Assembly: GCA_964520975.1 (NCBI GenBank) | Contig: CAZFPA010000020.1 | Span: 1 to 27,925 of the forward strand | Direction of reading: 5' to 3' | Origin: CAZFPA01 sp964520975 | Lineage (GTDB): Bacteria; Bacillota; Negativicutes; Selenomonadales; Selenomonadaceae | Length of the DNA stretch: 27,925 nt | Shown here: in pieces, positions 22,130 to 27,925 of the stretch | Numbering within the stretch: the first letter of the stretch is position 1 | Layout: each line of letters starts with the position of its first letter | Program-made: the position numbers and the translations under genes | Notes under the pieces: model-generated | The model's database searches: none | What the model saw: the letters and a program-made list of their open reading frames with translations, nothing else | What the model was told of the DNA's origin: nothing

Positions 22130-22234
22130 TATAACGCCACCTGCAACGAAGCGGAAGACATCCGCCTACCGCCTGTTGCCTCCGTTCGCGTCCCGCCACC
22201 TGCAGAGGTGGGGGACATCTTGTTCCGAGTTATA
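22130..22234 (-). repeat. Long copy (105 nt) of the ATAACTCGG palindromic element
   Basis: It is bounded by TATAAC and GTTATA as perfect 6-bp inverted ends. Read on the minus strand it starts TATAACTCGGAACAAGATGT. Inside are an 11-bp stem with one bulged C (GTCCC-CCACCT against AGGTGG-C-GGGAC, loop CTGC) and a GCAAC/GTTGC stem enclosing a smaller GCGGA/TCCGC hairpin, together a multi-branch fold. Copies lie at 6028-6073 (+) and 3381-3411 (-). It sits 64 nt upstream of the GGDEF gene. It may be a non-coding structured RNA or a miniature palindromic mobile element; neither is proven. Confidence 0.65.
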
Positions 22235-22280
22235 TCATGATAGGATTATTCTACAAATAAATAATAAATCCTGCCCAAAA

Positions 22281-22297
22281 GTCTGATAAGTTCAGAC
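22281..22297. repeat. Small perfect inverted repeat
   Basis: GTCTGA-N5-TCAGAC lies between the GGGtGRT terminator and the GGDEF gene. On the minus strand TTTTGGG follows, so it could be an operator or a weak second terminator. Confidence 0.35.
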
Positions 22298-22322
22298 AAA
22301 AAACAGAATTTATGAACAAACG

Positions 22323-22350
22323 TAAAAAATCCCCGCGGAAAACCGCGGGG
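22323..22350 (-). terminator. Intrinsic terminator after the GGGtGRT gene
   Basis: A perfect 8-bp GC stem, CCCCGCGG/CCGCGGGG with an AAAA/TTTT loop (22331-22350), is followed on the minus strand by ATTTTTTACG. A weaker 7-bp hairpin (AAGGTTT/AAACCTT, 22355-22371) precedes it. This ends the scaffold-GGGtGRT transcript. Confidence 0.93.
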
Positions 22351-22372
22351 ATGCAAGGTTTCAGAAACCTTA

Positions 22373-23377
22373 TTATTTGTTCATAGCTTCCTGTACAGCT
22401 ACAGCTACAGCTACGCTCATGCCAACCATCGGGTTGTTACCAGCGCCGATGAGGCCCATCATCTCAACATGAGCCGGAACGGAGGAGGAACCAGCGAACT
22501 GTGCGTCGCTGTGCATACGACCCATGGTATCCGTCATGCCGTAAGAAGCCGGACCTGCTGCCATGTTATCCGGATGGAGCGTACGACCCGTGCCGCCGCC
22601 GGATGCAACGGAGAAATACTTCTTGCCCTTCTCGATGCATTCCTTCTTGTAGCAGCCGGCAACCGGATGCTGGAAGCGAGTCGGGTTCGTGGAGTTACCA
22701 GTGATGGAGATATCAACATCTTCCTTGTGCATGATGGCAACGCCTTCCTGCACGCTGTCAGCGCCATAGCATTTAACTTCAGCACGGATACCCTTGGAAT
22801 AAGCGATCTCTTCTACTACATTGACTTCATTCTTCGCGTAATCATACTGGGTCTTTACATAAGTAAAGCCGTTGATGCGGGAAATGATCTGTGCAGCATC
22901 CTTGCCAAGACCGTTCAGGATGACACGGAGCTTGTTCTTGCGGACCTTGTTGGCCGTCTGAGCGATACCGATTGCACCCTCAGCAGCTGCGAAGGATTCG
23001 TGGCCAGCGAGGAATGCGAAGCAGCCAGCATCTTCCGTCAGAAGCATGGAAGCCAGATTGCCATGGCCAAGACCTACCTTGCGGTGGTCAGCAACGGAAC
23101 CCGGAATACAGAAAGCCTGGAGGCCTTCACCGATAGCCTTTGCAGCATCAGCAGCCTTCGTGCAGCCCTTCTTGATAGCGATTGCTGCGCCCAGCGTATA
23201 AGCCCAGCCAGCATTCTCAAAGCAGATCGGCTGGATGTCTTTTACGATCTTTGCAACATCGATGCCCTTGTCTTTGCAAACTTTGTCTGCATCTTCAATC
23301 GATGCGATACCATATTCTTTGCAAACTTCGTTGATTTTGTCGATACGGCGTTCATAGCCTTCAAATAATGTTGCCAT
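22373..23377 (-). CDS. GGGtGRT protein (family of unknown function)
   Basis: The 334-residue protein has the defining motif GGGTGRT at 260-266, followed by LHPDNMAAGPASYGM. It carries nine cysteines (19, 34, 52, 72, 90, 119, 203, 242, 247), glycine-rich segments (LGHGNLASM, GLIGAGNNPMVGM) and an Ala/Val-rich C-terminus. No membrane segment or signal peptide is apparent. The family is named for its motif and has no assigned biochemical role as far as I know. It follows the scaffold gene by 29 nt, and the two are regularly paired, so a joint role in Fe-S or cysteine/metal chemistry is a reasonable inference, not a fact. A strong terminator follows. Confidence 0.92.
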   Translation of the reverse strand: MATLFEGYERRIDKINEVCKEYGIASIEDADKVCKDKGIDVAKIVKDIQPICFENAGWAYTLGAAIAIKKGCTKAADAAKAIGEGLQAFCIPGSVADHRKVGLGHGNLASMLLTEDAGCFAFLAGHESFAAAEGAIGIAQTANKVRKNKLRVILNGLGKDAAQIISRINGFTYVKTQYDYAKNEVNVVEEIAYSKGIRAEVKCYGADSVQEGVAIMHKEDVDISITGNSTNPTRFQHPVAGCYKKECIEKGKKYFSVASGGGTGRTLHPDNMAAGPASYGMTDTMGRMHSDAQFAGSSSVPAHVEMMGLIGAGNNPMVGMSVAVAVAVQEAMNK

Positions 23378-23406
23378 TCTATTTCATTCCTTCCTGTTAT
23401 CTCAAA

Positions 23407-24099
23407 TTATTCTTCACGCGGGTCAATGTACTTCACGGCTTCAGCAAAGCGGCCTTTCGTGCTCTTTGCCTTTTCCAGTGCATCCTTCGGATCCATACCC
23501 TTGCGGATAGCTTCCATCATGATGCCGAGCTGGATAACTTCATAGCCGATGATGCGGTCTTTGTCGTCAACGCCGAGACGGGTTACATAGCCCTCTGCGA
23601 GTTCGAGGTAACGAGGACCCTTCTTAAGGGTGCTGTACATAGTACCAACCTGGCTGCGGAGACCCTTTCCAAGGTCATCGAGACCGGCGCCGATTGGCAG
23701 GCCGTTCTCAGAGAACGCCGTCTGGGATCTGCCGTATACGATCTGGAGGAACAGTTCACGCATAGCCGTGTTGATGGCATCGCAAACGAGGTCCGTGTTG
23801 AGTGCTTCAAGAATCGTCTTGCCGATGAGGATTTCGCCAGCCATAGCAGCGGAATGCGTCATGCCGGAGCAGCCGATCGTCTCAACGAGAGCTTCCTGGA
23901 TGATGCCTTCTTTGACGTTCAAAGTGAGTTTGCAGGCACCCTGCTGCGGTGCGCACCAGCCAACACCATGAGTGAGTCCGCTGATGTCCTTGATTTCCTT
24001 CGCCTGTACCCATTTGCCTTCTTCCGGAATCGGAGCCGGGCCATGGTTCATTTCTTTGACAACACATGCCATTTCATTCACTTTTTGCGAATATTCCAT
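23407..24099 (-). CDS. IscU/NifU-like iron-sulfur cluster assembly scaffold protein
   Basis: The 230-residue protein carries an IscU/NifU N-domain-like core (about 40-125). The segment ETIGCSGMTHSAAMAGEILI, with Cys77, corresponds to the Cys63 region of IscU, and GKTILEAL follows as in NifU-type proteins. Other cysteines at 12, 49, 56 and 106 could supply ligands. It is longer than IscU (about 128), with an added C-terminal half (GLDDLGKGLRSQV, then a charged helical tail) that I do not recognise. No iscS, sufBCD or nifS gene is adjacent. It starts 46 nt after gpmI without an intervening terminator and is followed by the GGGtGRT gene. Confidence 0.88.
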   Translation of the reverse strand: MEYSQKVNEMACVVKEMNHGPAPIPEEGKWVQAKEIKDISGLTHGVGWCAPQQGACKLTLNVKEGIIQEALVETIGCSGMTHSAAMAGEILIGKTILEALNTDLVCDAINTAMRELFLQIVYGRSQTAFSENGLPIGAGLDDLGKGLRSQVGTMYSTLKKGPRYLELAEGYVTRLGVDDKDRIIGYEVIQLGIMMEAIRKGMDPKDALEKAKSTKGRFAEAVKYIDPREE

Positions 24100-24145
24100 T
24101 TTGTATTCCTCTCTTTGCTTTAAAATTAATACACTATACTTCTTG

Positions 24146-25678
24146 TTATTTAAGCTCTACGAGCGGTTTCCCTGTCATCTCTTCCGGGATAGCCATGCCA
24201 GCCAGTGTGAGCAGCGTCGGTGCGATATCGCAGAGCGCGCCGTTCTTCACAGCCTTCACACGATCCGATACGGTGATGAACGGTACCGGATTCGTCGTAT
24301 GAGCCGTAAACGGCTGCTTCGTCTCCGGATCCACCATCTTGTCCGCATTGCCGTGATCCGCGGTGATGCAGACCTCGCCGCCCACTTCGCGGATAGCATC
24401 CACAAAGCGTCCGACACAGGTATCTACCGTCTGCACAGCCTTGATGGCTGCCGGAATCACACCCGTATGGCCAACCATATCACCGTTGGCGTAGTTCAGG
24501 ATGATGAAATCGTACTTGCCGGACTTGATGGCCGCAACCACTTTGTCCGTAACCTCGATTGCGCTCATCTCCGGCTGCAGATCATAGGTAGCCACCTTCG
24601 GGGAAGGAACGAGGATACGATCCTCACCCTTGTAAGGCTCCTCGACACCGCCGTTGAAGAAGAAGGTTACATGCGCGTATTTTTCCGTCTCGGCAATGCG
24701 CAGCTGCGTCAGACCGTTCTTTTCAATGGTCTGTCCCAGTGTGTTTGCAATGCTCTGCGGCGGATACGCGATTTTGACGTTCATGCCTTCCTCGTACTGC
24801 GTCATCGTAGCAAAAGCCGGCTTGAGGTTCTCATCGCGCGAGAAGCCATCAAAGGACGTATCCGTGAAGGCATGTACGAGCTCGCGGGCACGGTCCGGAC
24901 GGAAGTTGAAGAAGATCACTCCATCATTGGCCTTCATGCCTTCGTAGCCCTGAATTGCCGTCGGAATCACGAATTCATCCGTGACCTCTGCCTTGTAGGA
25001 TGCCGCAATCCCGGCGGCAGCCGTAGCTGCCTCGTTGCCCTGCGCCCTGGCAATGACATCATAGGCCTTCTGCACACGATCCCAGCGCTTATCGCGGTCC
25101 ATGGCATAGTAACGGCCGGAGATCGTTGCGATCTGACCGACACCGATTTCTTTGATCTTTGCTTCCAGATCAGCAAGGTACTCCGCTGCGCTGGAAGGCG
25201 GTACATCACGGCCATCCAGGAATGCATGGACATAGACCTTCTGGATGCCCTCTTTCTTCGCGAGCTCCAGGAGCCCGTAAAGATGATTGGAATGGCTGTG
25301 AACGCCGCCAGGGGAAACGAGTCCCATGAGATGCAGTGCGCTGCCATTCTTCTTCACTGTGGCAACAATGGACTGCAGTGCCTCGTTCTTGAAGAACGAG
25401 CCATCCTTGATTGCCTTGGTGATGCGCGTAAGCTCCTGATAGATGACGCGGCCGGCGCCGATATTGGTATGACCAACCTCGGAGTTGCCCATCTGTCCAT
25501 CCGGCAGGCCGACGAATTCGCCGGAAGCCTGCAGCTGCGCGTTCGGATATTTTTTGAGCAGGCCGTCAATGACCGGTGTCTTAGCAACAGCGATGGCATT
25601 GTTCGGATCCTGCATATCCCCGATTCCCCAGCCATCCATGATGATGAGGGCTACCGGAGCATTCTTTAATTTAGCCAT
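24146..25678 (-). CDS. gpmI: 2,3-bisphosphoglycerate-independent phosphoglycerate mutase
   Basis: GpmI interconverts 3- and 2-phosphoglycerate using a phosphoserine intermediate and Mn2+. The 510 residues contain the metal motif LIIMDGWGIGD at the start, the catalytic Ser in GQMGNSEVGHTNIGAGR (around residues 60-75), the HSHSNHLYG region, and C-terminal ITADHGNADKM plus AHTTNPVPF. It is the fourth glycolytic gene of the gap-pgk-tpiA-gpmI series, 63 nt after tpiA. Enolase is not in the window. Confidence 0.98.
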   Translation of the reverse strand: MAKLKNAPVALIIMDGWGIGDMQDPNNAIAVAKTPVIDGLLKKYPNAQLQASGEFVGLPDGQMGNSEVGHTNIGAGRVIYQELTRITKAIKDGSFFKNEALQSIVATVKKNGSALHLMGLVSPGGVHSHSNHLYGLLELAKKEGIQKVYVHAFLDGRDVPPSSAAEYLADLEAKIKEIGVGQIATISGRYYAMDRDKRWDRVQKAYDVIARAQGNEAATAAAGIAASYKAEVTDEFVIPTAIQGYEGMKANDGVIFFNFRPDRARELVHAFTDTSFDGFSRDENLKPAFATMTQYEEGMNVKIAYPPQSIANTLGQTIEKNGLTQLRIAETEKYAHVTFFFNGGVEEPYKGEDRILVPSPKVATYDLQPEMSAIEVTDKVVAAIKSGKYDFIILNYANGDMVGHTGVIPAAIKAVQTVDTCVGRFVDAIREVGGEVCITADHGNADKMVDPETKQPFTAHTTNPVPFITVSDRVKAVKNGALCDIAPTLLTLAGMAIPEEMTGKPLVELK

Positions 25679-25696
25679 AAACTTACCTCATTTTAT

Positions 25697-25722
25697 TGGA
25701 GCGGTCCCGCAGGGCCGCTCCA
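25697..25722 (-). other. GC-rich hairpin in the tpiA-gpmI spacer
   Basis: TGGAGCGG/CCGCTCCA plus CCC/GGG, with one bulged T and a GCA loop, forms a strong stem. No T tract follows on the minus strand (ATAAAATG), and the gpmI start is 18 nt away. It is therefore more likely a processing or stability hairpin than a terminator. Confidence 0.75.
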
Positions 25723-25741
25723 TTTCATTTCCGTACAAAAA

Positions 25742-26491
25742 TCAGAACTTGACGATCTGGCTGAAGTCAACTGCCTTCAGGGAAGCGCCGCCAACGAGAG
25801 CACCGTCAACGTTCGGTTTCTCCATGAGGCCCTTGATCGTAGCCGGCTTAACGCTGCCGCCGTACTGGATGCGGATGGCATCCGCTGCGCTCTGGTTGAA
25901 CTTCTCAGCAACCGTCTTGCGGATATGTGCGCAAACTTCCTCAGCCTGCTCGAAAGTAGCCGTCTTGCCTGTGCCAATAGCCCAGATCGGCTCGTAAGCG
26001 ATAACGAGCTTAGCAACTTCATCAGCCTTGAAGCCTTCGAGAGCAGCCTTGATCTGGCCAGCAACGAAGTCAAGGTACGTGCCAGCTTCGCGGATCTCGA
26101 GGGACTCGCCGCAGCAGATGATCGGCGTGATGCCAGCAGCAAAAGCAGCATGAGCGCGCTTGTTGACGCCTTCATCCGTCTCGCCGAAATAGTCGCGGCG
26201 CTCGGAATGGCCGAGTACGCAGTATTCTACGCCGATTTCATTGAGCATCTCCGTGGAGATTTCGCCCGTATAAGCGCCGCTCTTTTCCCAATGTACGTTC
26301 TGAGCGCCAACATGGATCTTCGTGCCTTTGGCAGCAGCCGTAACAGCAGCCAGAGCCGTAGATGTCGGGCAGGCAACAATATCAACGTCCGTCACATCAG
26401 CAACAAGCGGAGCCAGGTCCTTGATGAGCTGCGTACCAGCAGCAATCGTGTTGTTCATTTTCCAGTTACCAGCAATAATAGGTCTGCGCAT
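25742..26491 (-). CDS. tpiA: Triosephosphate isomerase
   Basis: TpiA interconverts dihydroxyacetone phosphate and glyceraldehyde 3-phosphate. The 249-residue length is typical. Visible catalytic parts are Lys in IIAGNWKMN at the start, His in VLGHSERRDYF, and Glu in AYEPIWAIGTGKTAT, followed by the phosphate loop IQYGGSVKP. The gene lies between pgk and gpmI with 63 to 90 nt spacers, each holding a hairpin. Confidence 0.98.
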   Translation of the reverse strand: MRRPIIAGNWKMNNTIAAGTQLIKDLAPLVADVTDVDIVACPTSTALAAVTAAAKGTKIHVGAQNVHWEKSGAYTGEISTEMLNEIGVEYCVLGHSERRDYFGETDEGVNKRAHAAFAAGITPIICCGESLEIREAGTYLDFVAGQIKAALEGFKADEVAKLVIAYEPIWAIGTGKTATFEQAEEVCAHIRKTVAEKFNQSAADAIRIQYGGSVKPATIKGLMEKPNVDGALVGGASLKAVDFSQIVKF

Positions 26492-26521
26492 AATTCATTT
26501 CCTCCTCAAATTCAGATCTGC

Positions 26522-26542
26522 CAGCCGGGCCGCACCCGGCTG
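26522..26542 (-). other. GC-rich hairpin in the pgk-tpiA spacer
   Basis: CAGCCGGG/CCCGGCTG is a perfect 8-bp stem with a 5-nt loop. No T tract follows on the minus strand before the tpiA ribosome site (GAGGAGG), so transcription is not expected to stop here. Confidence 0.75.
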
Positions 26543-26582
26543 CAGTACCTGTACATATATATTTTTATAGAAAAACAGTATC

Positions 26583-27776
26583 TTACTTATCCGCGATGGA
26601 AGCAATGCCCGGCAGGGTCTTGCCCTCGAGGAATTCCAGGGTAGCGCCGCCGCCCGTGGAAATATGGGAAATCTTATCAGAGAGGCCCGTCTTCTTCAGA
26701 GCCGCAATGGAATCACCGCCGCCAACGATGCTGACTGCGCCTTCTTCCGTAGCCTTGGCAACAGCCTTGGCTACAGCCTCAGTGCCTTTAGCGAACGCAT
26801 CGAATTCGAATACGCCCATCGGGCCATTCCAGATGACCGTCTTGGCACCCTGCAGTGCCTCGGTGTAAAGAGCCGAAGTCTTCGGGCCGCTGTCCAGAGC
26901 TTCCCAGCCGTCCTCGACCTTATCGACATCAACAACCTTGTTGTTGGCATCCGCTGCGAACTTGTCAGCAACGACAACATCCGCCGGCAGTACAACCTTA
27001 ACGCCCTTGGTCTCTGCCTTTTTGAGCAGCTCAAGAGCCAGCTCGAATTTATCCTTCTCACAGAGGGAATTGCCTACAGGCAGTCCCTTCGCTGCATCAA
27101 AGGTATGTGCCATGCCGCCGCCGATGATGATGGTGTCGACTTTGTCGATCATGTTGGAGATGACACCGATCTTATCGGAAACCTTCGCGCCACCGATGAT
27201 GGCTACGAACGGACGCTGCGGAGCCTCCAGGGTATGGCCGATGAACTGGATTTCCTTTTCCATGAGGAAGCCGGCAACCGTTTCCAGGTACTGGGTGATC
27301 CCAGCATTGGAAGCATGTGCACGATGGGAAACGCCAAAAGCGTCATCCACAGCAACGTCAGCGAGCGAAGCAAGCTGCTTGGCAAACGCCGGATCGTTCT
27401 TCTTCTCTTCCTTATGATAACGGAGGTTCTCCAGGAGCAGGACCTCACCAGCCTTGAGGCTGGAAGCTGCCTTTTCCGCTTCCGGACCAACGCAGTCCGG
27501 AGCCCATTTTACTTCCTTGCCCAGGAGCTCAGCCAGACGAGCCACAATCGGCTTCGTGGAGAACTTCGCCTCGCGGGCTTCCGTCGGGCGGCCTACATGG
27601 CAGGCCAGGATCACAGCTGCGCCGTTATCCAGCAGATAGTTGATGGTCGGCAGCGTAGCACGGATGCGAGTGTCGTTGGTGATATTCTGATTCTCATCCA
27701 TCGGTACGTTGAAGTCAACGCGGACAAAAACCTTTTTGCCCTTTACGTCAATATCTTTGATGGTCTTCTTATTCAT
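26583..27776 (-). CDS. pgk: Phosphoglycerate kinase
   Basis: Pgk transfers phosphate from 1,3-bisphosphoglycerate to ADP, making ATP and 3-phosphoglycerate. The 397 residues include KKVFVRVDFNVPMDENQNI near the start, HVGRPTEAR, GHTLEAPQRPFVAIIGGAKVSDKI-type central region, and the C-terminal nucleotide motif GGGDSIAAL followed by HISTGGGATLEFLEG. The frame opens at 27818, but I chose the ATG at 27776 because GGAGGG precedes it and the product then starts MNKKTIKDID as in the family. The upstream extension comes from the hairpin region. Confidence 0.98.
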   Translation of the reverse strand: MNKKTIKDIDVKGKKVFVRVDFNVPMDENQNITNDTRIRATLPTINYLLDNGAAVILACHVGRPTEAREAKFSTKPIVARLAELLGKEVKWAPDCVGPEAEKAASSLKAGEVLLLENLRYHKEEKKNDPAFAKQLASLADVAVDDAFGVSHRAHASNAGITQYLETVAGFLMEKEIQFIGHTLEAPQRPFVAIIGGAKVSDKIGVISNMIDKVDTIIIGGGMAHTFDAAKGLPVGNSLCEKDKFELALELLKKAETKGVKVVLPADVVVADKFAADANNKVVDVDKVEDGWEALDSGPKTSALYTEALQGAKTVIWNGPMGVFEFDAFAKGTEAVAKAVAKATEEGAVSIVGGGDSIAALKKTGLSDKISHISTGGGATLEFLEGKTLPGIASIADK

Positions 27777-27799
27777 TATAAAACCCTCCACATATTGAA

Positions 27800-27831
27800 A
27801 GAGGTCCGGCCCAAACAAAGGCCGGACCTCT
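27800..27831 (-). other. Strong hairpin in the gap-pgk spacer
   Basis: AGAGGTCCGGCC/GGCCGGACCTCT is a perfect 12-bp stem with an 8-nt loop. On the minus strand only TTTC follows, so it is at best a weak terminator. It lies between gap and pgk, and could give gap a higher level than the downstream genes by partial termination or by protecting the upstream mRNA 3' end. Confidence 0.75.
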
Positions 27832-27863
27832 AAAGATCTTAATCCTATTTTGCTGTACTTAAA

Positions 27864-27925
27864 TTACTTGAGTTCAGCGAAGTATTTGATCGTGCGAACC
27901 ATCTGGCTCGTGTAGCTGTTCTCGT
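27864..27925 (-). CDS. gap: Glyceraldehyde-3-phosphate dehydrogenase, C-terminal end (truncated by window edge)
   Basis: The last 20 codons read ENSYTSQMVRTIKYFAELK then TAA, matching the C-terminal helix of type I GAPDH (NExxYxxQMxRTxxYFAxL). It precedes pgk, the usual gap-pgk-tpi order, which supports the call despite the short length. The active-site Cys and most of the protein are outside the window. Confidence 0.9.
   Translation of the reverse strand, partial: ENSYTSQMVRTIKYFAELK

Larger units (their letters stand above)
22067..22372. other. 306-nt spacer: palindromic element, small inverted repeat and terminator
   Basis: No gene was found here. It holds the leader of the dCache-GGDEF gene, the 105-nt palindromic element at 22130-22234, a GTCTGA-N5-TCAGAC repeat at 22281-22297, and the terminator of the GGGtGRT gene. 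Any sigma-70 promoter for the GGDEF gene is not obvious. Confidence 0.6.

Noticed and set aside
22130..22234. c-di-GMP (GEMM-I) riboswitch upstream of the GGDEF gene
   Set aside because: The segment contains GGGACGC followed by GAACGG and a later GGTAGG, which recall GEMM-I. The conserved upstream CACGCACAGGGCAAACC part and the GAAA tetraloop are missing, and related copies sit next to PTS genes unrelated to c-di-GMP. The palindromic repeat explains it better, though a covariance search should confirm.
27800..27831. Strong terminator ending the gap transcript
   Set aside because: The 12-bp stem is excellent, but only TTTC follows on the minus strand, and the following genes continue the same pathway. 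Partial termination remains possible.

Overview
The window looks like the chromosome of an anaerobic, fermentative Negativicute (Selenomonas/Mitsuokella-like; this placement is an inference from protein resemblance and gene order, not from a search). Nearly every gene lies on the minus strand, GC content is moderately high in genes, and intergenic spacers are AT-rich with clear Shine-Dalgarno sites and intrinsic terminators. No rRNA, tRNA, tmRNA, CRISPR array, transposase or phage gene was recognised.

Layout by coordinate, with minus-strand transcription running right to left. (1) 1-684 is the start of ackA (acetate kinase), cut by the window edge. (2) 895-3097 is an overlapping panS-panC-panD operon for pantoate uptake, pantothenate synthesis and beta-alanine supply. 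Its long leader carries an intrinsic terminator and a competing antiterminator. (3) 3408-6010 is a mannose-family PTS operon (IIA-IIB-IIC-IID). It has a consensus sigma-54 promoter, and its LevR-type activator is encoded just upstream (6327-9110). levR overlaps a secreted class-3 lipase gene, which follows a DeoR-family regulator gene. Divergent from deoR, on the plus strand, is an orphan EIIA-Man-like protein whose phospho-acceptor His is replaced by Asn. (4) 11921-17609 is the secG-est-thioesterase-rnr-smpB cluster (protein export, mRNA turnover and ribosome rescue), ending in a membrane GGDEF protein. (5) 17706-19133 is pyk. (6) 19403-20308 (+) is a serine-rich protein resembling the FliD C-terminal domain, convergent with a dCache-HAMP-GGDEF diguanylate cyclase (20357-22066). 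(7) 22373-27925 is gap-pgk-tpiA-gpmI followed by an IscU/NifU-like scaffold gene and a GGGtGRT-family gene of unknown function. A GC-rich hairpin sits in each of the first three glycolytic spacers.

Together the genes cover sugar uptake (PTS), lower glycolysis to pyruvate (gap, pgk, tpiA, gpmI, pyk), acetate formation (ackA) and coenzyme A precursor supply (pan genes), with two c-di-GMP synthesis genes. The least explained items are: the His-less EIIA homologue; a palindromic element whose copies share the core ATAACTCGG at three intergenic sites; a cluster of AATACACTA sites around and inside the 3' end of levR; the pan leader attenuator; the scaffold/GGGtGRT pair behind the glycolytic genes; and the FliD-like protein with no flagellar neighbours.
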